DNA of 9,014 nt from Scatomorpha pullicola (GCA_018716545.1 DVJU01000113.1:1-9014), one strand, 5' to 3'. Numbered from the stretch's first letter, positions 1 through 6,445 are shown. Notes: a model not told the origin generated them from the letters alone. Numbers and translations are program-made.

Positions 1-14
1 AGGGATAGTGAACC

Positions 15-428
15 ATGAAGATTAAAAGACTAATAGCCATTTCACTAATATTGGTCATGCTGCTTTCCATACCTGCTTTTGCATCAGTGAATCGTGCAAG
101 CGATCAAATAGGCCGACATGACATTAAAGTCACACCGCTTGACGGGCAAATAGCCATAAAAGCATCCATTTACGGTAATGGATCAATGAACAAGCTTGGT
201 TGTGAAAGCATATATCTTTTCAAACAATTCGGATCCGCCTGGATTTCTAACGACTGGTACCTTGAAGATGACTACAATATGTACAGCACCAACTCGCCGG
301 CACATATGGCCAATTATTATTTCGACAGCGAGCCCGGTGTCAGATACATGGTTGTCATCACAATGTTCGCTGAGAACGACGAGGGGCGCGACACGATTGA
401 GGAGACTTTTTACGTGACCGGCAAGTAA
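15..428 (+). CDS. Small secreted protein, DUF6147-like
   Basis: A 137-residue exported protein of unknown function. A classic signal peptide is visible: basic start MKIKR, a hydrophobic core over residues 6-19, and a likely cleavage after A23 in the PAFA-S context. The mature part is about 114 residues, polar, with one cysteine (C63), and ends in a beta-rich stretch with the pattern PGVRYMVVITMFAENDEGRD. The order signal peptide, 'IYGNGSMNKLG', tyrosine-rich middle and 'GVRYMVVITMFA' resembles the small Firmicutes proteins grouped as DUF6147; this is recalled similarity, not a search. No membrane anchor or cell-wall sorting motif is seen after the signal peptide. Only 14 bases precede the ATG (an AGGGA-like site lies at 1-5), so the promoter is outside the window. 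The gene is clearly more AT-rich than trpB2, xfp or the thi genes, which hints at separate ancestry. The next feature is a strong terminator, so it is the last gene of its transcript. Confidence 0.75.
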   Translation: MKIKRLIAISLILVMLLSIPAFASVNRASDQIGRHDIKVTPLDGQIAIKASIYGNGSMNKLGCESIYLFKQFGSAWISNDWYLEDDYNMYSTNSPAHMANYYFDSEPGVRYMVVITMFAENDEGRDTIEETFYVTGK

Positions 429-448
429 ATTGCCCACAAATACTGCGC

Positions 449-493
449 TCGCCGGGGCTTGGCGATTTTGCACATCAGCCCCGGCGATTTTTT
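449..493 (+). terminator. Intrinsic terminator after the secreted-protein gene
   Basis: A perfect 11-base-pair stem (TCGCCGGGGCT at 449-459 with AGCCCCGGCGA at 477-487), a 17-base loop, then six T at 488-493. It lies 20 bases past the stop codon of the secreted-protein gene. Confidence 0.85.
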
Positions 494-529
494 GACTAAA
501 ACGACGAATTAAAACCTTTCTTCAATTTT

Positions 530-664
530 GCGGGACAAAATCCCGCGCTGAACACATATAGTTATGTACGGGCATTGTGCGCTCCGCGCAAAGGCCAAAA
601 AATTTTTTGATTTCGGTCGAAAAATGGCGTTTTTGCGGAAGCATGCTACATGGTTGCGTGCTTC
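530..664. repeat. Cluster of short inverted repeats upstream of the XRE gene
   Basis: The AT-rich gap of about 220 bases between the first terminator and the XRE gene holds several dyads: GCGGGA/TCCCGC at 530-546, ACATA/TATGT at 554-567, TGCGC/GCGCA around 577-590, and GAAGCATGC/GCGTGCTTC (one G-T wobble) at 638-664. None is followed by a T-run, so they are not obvious terminators. The last one sits about 37 bases upstream of the regulator's Shine-Dalgarno site, where an autoregulatory operator could lie. I could not identify a convincing -35/-10 pair here. Confidence 0.4.
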
Positions 665-713
665 ATTGTTAGATAAGATTTCCATACAAATTTGAAACAT
701 GGAGGTCTTATCA

Positions 714-980
714 ATGAAACAGTACAAGAGTCTCGTCCGGACATGCCTGGCGGAATGGGCGCTGTCCTACCGCAAGCGGCGCAGCCTGACGCAGGAGCAA
801 ATGGCCGAACAGCTGCGCATCACCAGCCGCGCATACGGCGACCTTGAGCGGGGCAGATATTGCTTCTCCGCCATCGCCCTGCTCATGTTTCTGTCCATAC
901 TCAGCGCCGAGGAGCGCAACGCGTTCTTCATCGACTTCCGCTCCCGGCTAAGCAAGCTTGAACAATCCGAGGCCGTATGA
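714..980 (+). CDS. Small XRE-family HTH regulator
   Basis: An 88-residue DNA-binding protein made almost entirely of one Cro/C1-type helix-turn-helix. The motif runs over about residues 14-65, with RKRRSLTQEQMAEQLRI followed by TSRAYGDLERGR, the usual 'LTQEQMA ... S..Y..LERG' layout. An in-frame ATG exists 15 bases upstream at 699, but it overlaps GGAGGT at 701-706. That Shine-Dalgarno is 7 bases from the ATG at 714, so 714 is preferred and the protein begins MKQYKSLVRT. The C-terminal ~20 residues (EERNAFFIDFRSRLSKLEQ) look helical and could support dimerisation. There is no sensor domain. It stands alone between two terminators, with dyads upstream that may be its own operator. Such solo XRE proteins occur in mobile elements and in ordinary chromosomes; its target cannot be read from this window. 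Confidence 0.85.
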   Translation: MKQYKSLVRTCLAEWALSYRKRRSLTQEQMAEQLRITSRAYGDLERGRYCFSAIALLMFLSILSAEERNAFFIDFRSRLSKLEQSEAV

Positions 981-1050
981 GCCCCGGTTCCACCCCTCCA
1001 ATAATCTCACCCCGCACAGGGCGCGTTTAAATCCCCGCGCGCCCGAAAAG

Positions 1051-1084
1051 TCCCTCCCGGCCACCCCCGGGAGGGATGATTTTT
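1051..1084 (+). terminator. Intrinsic terminator after the XRE gene
   Basis: A 10-base-pair perfect stem (TCCCTCCCGG at 1051-1060, CCGGGAGGGA at 1067-1076) with a CCACCC loop, followed after TGA by five T at 1080-1084. The 70 bases between the XRE stop and this hairpin hold nothing recognisable. Confidence 0.8.
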
Positions 1085-1132
1085 GTACGCGATATACAGA
1101 ATCGCCGCGTTATTTTTGTGCATTATGTCCTA

Positions 1133-1162
1133 TTTACAAATCCCGCGTCCGGGTGCTATGCT
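1133..1162 (+). promoter_or_regulatory. Promoter of the T-box/trpB2 transcript
   Basis: TTTACA at 1133-1138 as -35, an 18-base spacer and TATGCT at 1157-1162 as -10, the latter preceded by TG one base away (extended -10). The predicted start at about 1169 lies just before the T-box stem I. It is unusually similar in layout to the promoter of the membrane HTH gene at 3220-3249. Confidence 0.65.
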
Positions 1163-1170
1163 AAATGCGT

Positions 1171-1421
1171 GAAACCGATGACTGAGAGGAGTACCCGCGA
1201 CACGAAGTCTTCAGAGAGCGGCGCGTATGCTGAAAGCGCTGCGGCGGACGGCTCGGGGAATGGACTCAGGAGGGGAGCGAAACTAACTCCCGGGATGGCG
1301 CCCGTTACAGCGCCGGCCGTGTGATGGCACGGAACGAGTGGGCTGCAAGCCAATTTGGGTGGCACCGCAGGATAAAGTTTATTCCTGTCCCAAAGACCTT
1401 CTGGGTCTTTGGGACTTTTTT
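1171..1421 (+). promoter_or_regulatory. T-box leader, tryptophan-specific
   Basis: A full T-box riboswitch that reads the charging state of tRNA-Trp and controls the downstream trpB2 gene. Stem I closes with CTGAG (1182-1186) and CTCAG (1265-1269). Inside it AGTA (1190-1193) faces GAA (1258-1260), the S-turn pair of the specifier loop. The triplet right after GAA is TGG (1261-1263), the Trp codon, followed by the expected purine. The stem II pseudoknot region is suggested by GGCGC/GCGCC around 1297-1314, and stem III by CCGTG/CACGG at 1317-1332. The T-box proper is at about 1352-1368 and holds the bulge TGGC (1360-1363). TGGC would pair with 3' GCCA, meaning a G discriminator, as bacterial tRNA-Trp has. 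The antiterminator pairs TTTGGG (1354-1359) with CCCAAA (1389-1394), excluding the terminator. Uncharged tRNA-Trp should therefore allow read-through. Confidence 0.95.
1387..1421 (+). terminator. T-box-controlled terminator
   Basis: A 12-base-pair perfect stem (GTCCCAAAGACC at 1387-1398, GGTCTTTGGGAC at 1404-1415), a 5-base loop, then six T at 1416-1421. Its 5' arm shares CCCAAA with the antiterminator, so the two folds exclude each other. This is the off state when tRNA-Trp is charged. Confidence 0.95.
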
Positions 1422-1433
1422 ATTTTCCCTGGC

Positions 1434-1696
1434 CGAAAACGGCTGCGCCGTTTTCGTGCCAACAGTCCCCCGGCTGAAGCCGATGGTGACCGGCGCTGCG
1501 TTCAGCGCACTCCCACCAGTGTGCGCACTGATGGGAGCACGTTCTCTCCGCGAGAGGTATTTTTGACGAGGCGGAGCCCCGCCAAAAATGATCTCAATTA
1601 TTCGCGGCAGGCCGCGAACTCTGCGAGGCCGCATAACCTGTAGATACATCCGCACTGCGGGGTAGCTATATCGATGAAATGCGTGCATTTCATCGA
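1434..1696. repeat. Array of eight short hairpins between T-box and trpB2
   Basis: Between the T-box terminator and the trpB2 ribosome-binding site the transcript would carry a dense series of inverted repeats: 1434-1456 (10 bp, 3-base loop), 1471-1482 (4 bp), 1493-1508 (6 bp), 1510-1537 (CTCCCA.CAGTG with CACTG.TGGGAG), 1544-1556 (5 bp), 1559-1589 (ATTTTTG ... CAAAAAT around a GC core), 1601-1618 (8 bp) and 1671-1696 (12 bp around GT). No believable reading frame spans it; the short frames here lack Shine-Dalgarno sites and run through the hairpins. It looks like an intergenic repeat cluster inserted between leader and gene, or an extra RNA domain. The arms differ from each other, so it is not a simple tandem repeat. 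Confidence 0.6.
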
Positions 1697-1719
1697 AATA
1701 AATTCAGGAGGTTGTCATC

Positions 1720-3090
1720 ATGACCGAGAAGAAGATCCCTTACAAAATCTATCTTGAAGAAAGCGAGATGCCCCGGACGTGGTACAACGTCCGCGCCGAT
1801 ATGCCCATAAAGCCCGCGCCGCTGCTCAACCCCGCCACGGGCAAGCCCTGCACCGCCGAGGAGCTTGGCGCCGTGTTCTGCGACGAGCTGGTGAAGCAGG
1901 AGCTGGACGACACCACCCGCGAGATTCCCATCCCGCAGGAGATACAGGACTTCTACAAGATGTACCGTCCCAGCCCGCTGGTCAGGGCGTACTGCCTGGA
2001 GGAAAAGCTCCAGACCCCGGCGAAGATATACTACAAGTTCGAGGGCAACAACACCTCCGGCTCGCACAAGCTCAACAGCGCCATAGCCCAGGCCTACTAC
2101 GCCAAGAACCAGGGGCTCAAGGGCGTCACCACCGAGACCGGCGCCGGACAGTGGGGCACCGCCCTCTCCATGGCCTGCGCCTACCTGGGTCTGGACTGCA
2201 AGGTCTACATGGTCAAGGTCAGCTATGAGCAGAAGCCCTTCCGCCGCGAGGTCATGCGCACCTACGGCGCATCCGTAACCCCCAGCCCGAGCATGAGCAC
2301 CGAGGTAGGCCGCAGGATACTCGCGGAGAACCCCGACACCACCGGCTCGCTGGGCTGCGCCATCAGCGAGGCCGTCGAGGACGCCACCACGCACGAGGGC
2401 TACCGCTACGTGCTGGGCAGCGTGCTCAACCAGGTGCTGCTGCACCAGAGCGTCATAGGCGTCGAGACCAAGATAGCCATGGACAAATACGGCATCGTGC
2501 CGGACATCATAATCGGCTGCGCCGGCGGCGGCAGCAACCTCGGCGGCCTGATAAGCCCCTTCATGGGCGAGAAGCTGCGCGGCGAGCGCGACTATCAGTT
2601 CATCGCCGTCGAGCCGGCAAGCTGCCCGAGCCTCACCCGCGGCGTGTTCGCCTACGACTTCTGCGACACCGGCAAGGTCTGCCCGCTGGCCAAGATGTAC
2701 ACGCTGGGCAGCGGCTTCATCCCCTCCGCCAACCACGCCGGCGGCCTGCGCTATCACGGCATGAGCCCCGTGCTCAGCGAGCTGTACCACGAGGGTCTGA
2801 TGGAAGCCCGCGCCGTGGAGCAGAGCAAGGTCTTCGAGGCCGCCGAGTACTTCGCCCGCGTTGAGGGCATCCTCCCCGCCCCCGAGAGCAGCCACGCCAT
2901 CCGCGTCGCCATCGACGAGGCCGTGAAGTGCCGCGAGACCGGCGAGGAGAAGACCATACTTTTCGGCCTGACCGGCACCGGCTACTTCGACATGGTCGCC
3001 TATGAGAAGTACAACGACGGAGTCATGAGCGACTACATCCCCTCCGACGCCGAGCTCCAGGCGAGCTTCGATAAGCTCCCCAAAATCTGA
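1720..3090 (+). CDS. trpB: Tryptophan synthase beta chain, TrpB2 type
   Basis: A 456-residue PLP enzyme that joins indole and L-serine to give L-tryptophan in the cytoplasm. Length and sequence fit the TrpB2 subfamily rather than the ~400-residue TrpB1 that partners TrpA. The long N-terminal segment (residues 1-80, including TWYNVRADMP and PAPLLNP) is typical of TrpB2. GNNTSGSHKLNS carries the PLP lysine K117. TETGAGQWG (138-146) carries the catalytic glutamate E139, with W where TrpB1 usually has H. GCAGGGSNLGG (266-276) binds the cofactor phosphate. HAGGLRYHGMSP (339-350) is another TrpB2 signature. The start is set by AGGAGG at 1706-1711, 8 bases before ATG. No trpA or other trp gene is adjacent, so the likely job is indole salvage or a supplementary last step. 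The Trp T-box upstream supports the substrate assignment. A long open frame on the opposite strand (1690-3156) is a codon-bias shadow. Confidence 0.95.
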   Translation: MTEKKIPYKIYLEESEMPRTWYNVRADMPIKPAPLLNPATGKPCTAEELGAVFCDELVKQELDDTTREIPIPQEIQDFYKMYRPSPLVRAYCLEEKLQTPAKIYYKFEGNNTSGSHKLNSAIAQAYYAKNQGLKGVTTETGAGQWGTALSMACAYLGLDCKVYMVKVSYEQKPFRREVMRTYGASVTPSPSMSTEVGRRILAENPDTTGSLGCAISEAVEDATTHEGYRYVLGSVLNQVLLHQSVIGVETKIAMDKYGIVPDIIIGCAGGGSNLGGLISPFMGEKLRGERDYQFIAVEPASCPSLTRGVFAYDFCDTGKVCPLAKMYTLGSGFIPSANHAGGLRYHGMSPVLSELYHEGLMEARAVEQSKVFEAAEYFARVEGILPAPESSHAIRVAIDEAVKCRETGEEKTILFGLTGTGYFDMVAYEKYNDGVMSDYIPSDAELQASFDKLPKI

Positions 3091-3119
3091 TAGCCTCCAC
3101 ACTCTCCACACTCCTGTCC

Positions 3120-3161
3120 GCCCTGCCGCCCGGCTCACGCCGGGGCGGCAGGGCATTTTTT
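3120..3161 (+). terminator. Intrinsic terminator after trpB2
   Basis: A GC-rich stem of 15 pairs with one bulged base (3120-3134 with 3139-3154), a TCAC loop, then A and six T at 3156-3161. It begins 29 bases past the trpB2 stop, so trpB2 is monocistronic. Confidence 0.9.
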
Positions 3162-3219
3162 CTCCGAGCGCGCGGCGCGCGCTTCGCGGGCGCGAGAGCC
3201 GGCTGCAACAAAGATTGCG

Positions 3220-3249
3220 TTTACACCCCGGCGCTACGGATGTTATATT
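3220..3249 (+). promoter_or_regulatory. Promoter of the membrane HTH gene
   Basis: TTTACA at 3220-3225, an 18-base spacer and TATATT at 3244-3249 with TG at 3241-3242 (extended -10). The predicted start is near 3256, leaving a leader of under 20 bases that holds little more than the ribosome-binding site. A palindromic CG-alternating run (GCGCGCG-G-CGCGCGC, 3168-3182) lies about 38 bases upstream. Confidence 0.65.
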
Positions 3250-3272
3250 TAGAGCGAAAGGGGGCGCAGAAC

Positions 3273-3932
3273 ATGACTTTTTCCGAGAAGCTTATAACCC
3301 TCCGCGCGGGTAGGGGCTGGTCGCAGGAGCAGCTGGCCCAGACGCTGGACGTCACCCGCCAGGCCGTCGGCCGCTGGGAGCGCGGCGAGTGTCTGCCCGA
3401 CGCGCCGGGGCTCACCAGGCTCGCGCGCGTATTCGACGTCGACCCCGAGTGGCTGCTCGACGACACCGCCTCCGGCGAGCCGAAACCCCGCTCCGCCCGC
3501 CGCGTCAAACTCGCGTGGTTCGACTGGGCTATGTTTGCGTTGACCGCGCTGGCCGCAGCGGCCGTCGCCTGCCTCTGGCCGGTGGTTCACGGCAACGCTT
3601 TCAGGTCTGAAGTGTTCGAAATACTGTCGCAGCTGATGTTCCTGTGCGACTTCACCGCGCTGCCGCTCATGTGGTTCTCGCTCGGCTGGTCTGCCGCCGC
3701 AGTGCTTTCGGCCTTCGGGCTGAGACCGCTGTTCCTGGGAAAGCGCGCCCGCACAGCTGCGGTAATCGCGGGCGCGATCCTGCCCGCTCTGTACGTCTTA
3801 ACGATAATAAACACGCACGTCGTGGCGCTCTACGACTGGCGGTACACAATTTGGGTGGCAATGAACCCGCCCATCCTGGCTCTGAGCGGCTGCCTGTTCG
3901 GGCTGGTTGTAAAAAGACGGGAGAAGCGGTGA
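3273..3932 (+). CDS. HTH regulator with multi-spanning membrane domain
   Basis: A 219-residue one-component regulator. Residues 5-60 form an XRE/Cro-type helix-turn-helix (GWSQEQLAQTLDVTRQAVGRWERG, here split as GWSQEQLAQTLD and VTRQAVGRWERG), ending in the typical FDVDPEWLL. A short linker rich in K/R (residues 68-80) leads into a hydrophobic half with about five likely membrane segments: 85-104, 114-134, 135-150, 160-178 and 193-213, ending in KRREKR. Cytoplasmic HTH plus membrane helices is common in Firmicutes; in some cases it senses membrane state or antimicrobials, but nothing here names a ligand. The start at 3273 is chosen over an in-frame ATG at 3240. AAGGGGG (3258-3264) lies 8 bases upstream of 3273, and 3240 falls before the predicted -10. 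It is convergent with phosphoketolase and flanked by terminators on both sides, so it is transcribed alone. Its targets are unknown. Confidence 0.85.
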   Translation: MTFSEKLITLRAGRGWSQEQLAQTLDVTRQAVGRWERGECLPDAPGLTRLARVFDVDPEWLLDDTASGEPKPRSARRVKLAWFDWAMFALTALAAAAVACLWPVVHGNAFRSEVFEILSQLMFLCDFTALPLMWFSLGWSAAAVLSAFGLRPLFLGKRARTAAVIAGAILPALYVLTIINTHVVALYDWRYTIWVAMNPPILALSGCLFGLVVKRREKR

Positions 3933-3953
3933 CGGTTTCCGCAAAAGGTGCAA

Positions 3954-3981
3954 AAAAGAACGCCCCGAGGGGCGTTCTTTT
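3954..3981. terminator. Bidirectional terminator between convergent genes
   Basis: GAACGCCCC (3958-3966) and GGGGCGTTC (3969-3977) form a tight hairpin flanked by A-runs on the left and T-runs on the right. On the + strand TTTT follows at 3978-3981; on the - strand a run of six T corresponds to 3952-3957. It serves the HTH gene (+) and phosphoketolase (-), whose stop is only four bases away. Confidence 0.9.
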
Positions 3982-3985
3982 GCGT

Positions 3986-6358
3986 TTACTTCGCGCTCGT
4001 CCATTTCCAGTCGGCGACTTCGGGGAGGTCGACGCCGTATTTGGCGATGTACTGCTTGTGCTCGACGAGCTTGTCCTTCATCTGCTGTATCAGGTAGCTG
4101 CCGCGGTTGCCAAGCTGGGGCAGGTTGTACACGGCGGTCATGACGAGGTTGAAGCGGTCGAGGCGGTTCATGACGCGCATGTCAAAGGGCGTGGTGATGG
4201 TGCCCTCCTCGATGTAGCCGCGCACGTGGATGTTCTTGTTGACGCGCTTGTAGGTGAGCTCGTGGATGAGGCTCGGGTAGCCGTGGAAGGCGAATACGAT
4301 GGGCTTGTCGCGGGTAAAGAGCACGTCGTAGTCCCTCTGGCTCAGGCCGTGCGGGTGCTGCTCCTCGCTCTGCAGGCGCATCAGGTCGACGACGTTGACC
4401 ACGCGTATCTTGAGCTCGGGGAAGGCGTCGCGCAGTATGGTCACGGCGGCGAGGGTCTCCAGCGTGGGGGTGTCGCCGCAGCAGGCCATGACGATGTCCG
4501 GCTCGGCGCCCTCGTCGGTGCTGGCCCACTGCCAGATGCCGATGCCCTGGGTGCAGTGCTTGACGGCCTGCTCCATGGTCAGCCACTGCGGGCGCGGGTG
4601 CTTGCTGGCGACGATGACGTTGACGTAGTTGCGGCTGCGTATGCAGTGGTCGAAGCAGCTCAGCAGGCAGTTGGCGTCGGGAGGCAGGTAGAGGCGCACA
4701 ACGTCGGCCTTCTTGTTGGCGACGTGATCGAGGAAGCCGGGATCCTGGTGCGTGAAGCCGTTGTGGTCCTGCTGCCAGACGTTGCTGGCCAGGACGTAGT
4801 TGAGGCTGGCTATGTCCGCCCTCCAGGGCAGCTGGTTGCAGACCTTGAGCCACTTGGCGTGCTGGCTGAACATGCTGTCCACGATGCGGATAAAGGCCTC
4901 GTAGCTGTTGAAGAAGCCGTGGCGGCCGGTGAGCAGGTAGCCCTCGAGCATGCCCTGGCAGACGTGCTCGGAGAGCATGGAGTCAAACACCCGGCCGTCG
5001 GGGGCGAGGTGGTCGTCTATGTCCGTGGCCTCCGCGTCCCAGACGCGGTCAGTCTCGTCGAACACGGCCTGGAGCCGGTTGGAGGCAGTCTCGTCCGGGC
5101 CGAAGCTGCGGAAGTTACGCTCCTTCTCGTTGAGCTTGTAGACGTCGCGCACAAACTTGCCCAGCTCGGTCATGTCGCTGGCCTCGACGCTGCCGGGGAA
5201 GGGCACGTCCACGGCGTAGTCGCGGAAGTCCGGCATACGCAGGTCGCGCAGCAGCTTGCCGCCGTTGGCGTGGGGGTTCATGCCCATGCGGCGGTCGCCC
5301 TCGGGGCAGAGCGCCAGTATCTCGTCCACCGGGTGACCGGCCTTGTCGAAAAGCTCCTCGGGGCGGTAGCTGCGCAGCCACTCCTCGATCTGGCGGATGT
5401 GCTCCGGCGAATCCGGCTGGATGGGCACCTGGTGCGCGCGCCAGTAGTCCTCGACCTTCAGGCCGTCGACGTAGTCCGGTCCCGTCCAGCCCTTGGGGGT
5501 GCGCAGGACTATCATCGGCCAGCGCGGACGGCTCAGGTTGCCGTTCTCGCGCGCGTCGGCCTGGTAGGCGAGTATCTTCTCTATGCACTCGTCCAGCGCG
5601 TCGGCCATGGCGCGGTGCATGGTCATCGGGTCGCTGCCCTCGACGAAGTGCGGCTCCCAGCCGCAGCCGTAGAAGAAGGCCTCCAGCTCCTCGTGCGGGA
5701 TGCGCGAGAACACGGTGGGGTTGGCTATCTTGTAGCCGTTGAGGTGCAGTATGGGCAGCACGGCGCCGTCGGTCTTGGCGTTGATGAACTTGTTCAGCTG
5801 CCAGCTGGTGGCCAGCGGGCCGGTCTCGGCCTCGCCGTCGCCCACGACCGTGGCGGCGATAAGCGTCGGGTTGTCCGTCACGGCGCCGAAGGCGTGCGCC
5901 AGGGAGTAGCCAAGCTCGCCGCCCTCGTTGATGGAGCCGGGGGTCTCGGGCGCGACGTGGCTCGGCACGCCGCCGGGGAAGGAGAACTGCTTAAAGAGGC
6001 GCTGCATGCCCTCCTTGTCGCGGGTGATGTTGGGGTATATCTCCTGATAGCTGCCGTCCAGCCAGTCCTGCGCGACCATGGCGTTGCCGCCGTGTCCCGG
6101 GCCGGAGATGTATATCATGTCGAGGTCAAATTCCTTTATGACCCGGTTCAGATGGGTGTAGATGAAGTTCTGGCCGGGCACGGTGCCCCAGTGCCCCACT
6201 ATCTTCTTCTTGATGTCGTCTTCACTCAGCGGCTTTTCAAGCAGGGGGTTGTCCAGCAGGTAAAGCTGGCAGGCGGACAGGTAGTTGGCTGCGCGCCAAT
6301 ACTTGTCCATAGAGGCGAGCATCTCCTCGGTGGCGGGCGTCCTTGTCTTTTCCGACAT
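3986..6358 (-). CDS. xfp: Xylulose-5-P / fructose-6-P phosphoketolase
   Basis: A 790-residue thiamine-diphosphate enzyme, a normal full length. It cleaves xylulose 5-phosphate (and usually fructose 6-phosphate) with phosphate to give acetyl phosphate plus glyceraldehyde 3-phosphate (or erythrose 4-phosphate), feeding acetate kinase for ATP. The N-terminal XFP domain has HWGTVPGQNFIYTHLNR (H56, H69), ISGPGHGGNAM (H89) and FPGGVPSHVAPETPGS (H134). VVGDGEAETGPLATSW (171-186) is the GDG...N-type ThDP/metal site. HLNGYKIANPT lies at 205-215. The central and C-terminal domains hold SEHVCQGMLEGYLLTGRHG (463-481, with the glutamates that face the thiamine), QQDHNGFTHQDPG (529-541), and the C-terminal GNRGSYLIQQMKDK. 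The ATG at 6358 has AGGGAGG 7 bases upstream. It has its own promoter and a bidirectional terminator, so it is monocistronic. Its ThDP cofactor links it functionally to the thiamine salvage genes next door, though they are separately transcribed. A 911-codon frame opposite it is a shadow. Confidence 0.97.
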   Translation of the reverse strand: MSEKTRTPATEEMLASMDKYWRAANYLSACQLYLLDNPLLEKPLSEDDIKKKIVGHWGTVPGQNFIYTHLNRVIKEFDLDMIYISGPGHGGNAMVAQDWLDGSYQEIYPNITRDKEGMQRLFKQFSFPGGVPSHVAPETPGSINEGGELGYSLAHAFGAVTDNPTLIAATVVGDGEAETGPLATSWQLNKFINAKTDGAVLPILHLNGYKIANPTVFSRIPHEELEAFFYGCGWEPHFVEGSDPMTMHRAMADALDECIEKILAYQADARENGNLSRPRWPMIVLRTPKGWTGPDYVDGLKVEDYWRAHQVPIQPDSPEHIRQIEEWLRSYRPEELFDKAGHPVDEILALCPEGDRRMGMNPHANGGKLLRDLRMPDFRDYAVDVPFPGSVEASDMTELGKFVRDVYKLNEKERNFRSFGPDETASNRLQAVFDETDRVWDAEATDIDDHLAPDGRVFDSMLSEHVCQGMLEGYLLTGRHGFFNSYEAFIRIVDSMFSQHAKWLKVCNQLPWRADIASLNYVLASNVWQQDHNGFTHQDPGFLDHVANKKADVVRLYLPPDANCLLSCFDHCIRSRNYVNVIVASKHPRPQWLTMEQAVKHCTQGIGIWQWASTDEGAEPDIVMACCGDTPTLETLAAVTILRDAFPELKIRVVNVVDLMRLQSEEQHPHGLSQRDYDVLFTRDKPIVFAFHGYPSLIHELTYKRVNKNIHVRGYIEEGTITTPFDMRVMNRLDRFNLVMTAVYNLPQLGNRGSYLIQQMKDKLVEHKQYIAKYGVDLPEVADWKWTSAK

Positions 6359-6397
6359 CTCAGTTCCTCCCTGATTTAAGCATTATTTTAATAGGTC

Positions 6398-6411
6398 TGC
6401 TTGCGCTTTCC
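6398..6411 (-). promoter_or_regulatory. Possible cre (CcpA) site at the xfp start
   Basis: Read on the - strand the sequence GGAAAGCGCAAGCA agrees with the catabolite response element consensus TGWAARCGYTWNCW at 12 of 14 positions. It covers about +1 to +14 of the predicted xfp transcript, a position where CcpA normally represses. No CcpA gene is in view, and the two mismatches include the first T. Confidence 0.4.
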
Positions 6412-6417
6412 GGGAGT

Positions 6418-6445
6418 AGTATATCACATCCGCCGTCAAGTTAAA
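6418..6445 (-). promoter_or_regulatory. Promoter of xfp
   Basis: On the - strand: TTTAAC (6440-6445) as a weak -35, a 16-base spacer and TATACT (6418-6423) as -10, preceded directly by TGA, giving an extended -10. A TTGACG nearby is only 10 bases from the -10 and so is not used. The predicted start is near 6411, about 53 bases from the xfp ATG. The remaining AT-rich stretch up to 6539 shows nothing else recognisable. Confidence 0.55.

Noticed and set aside
1321..1643. Overlapping + strand frames of 81 and 101 codons between the T-box and trpB2.
   Set aside because: They run through the T-box terminator and hairpin array and lack ribosome-binding sites.
1690..3156. A 488-codon open frame on the - strand opposite trpB2.
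   Set aside because: Codon-bias shadow of trpB2. It runs through the trpB2 terminator and has no family features.
3644..6379. A 911-codon open frame on the + strand covering the whole phosphoketolase gene.
   Set aside because: It lies opposite a certain, full-length xfp gene, overlaps the HTH gene, has no start signals, and its Val/Ala/Leu/Gly-rich product is what the complementary frame of a GC-rich gene gives.
6418..6440. TTGACG close to TATACT upstream of xfp as a standard promoter.
   Set aside because: The spacer is only 10 bases; the extended -10 with TTTAAC at 16 bases is a better reading.
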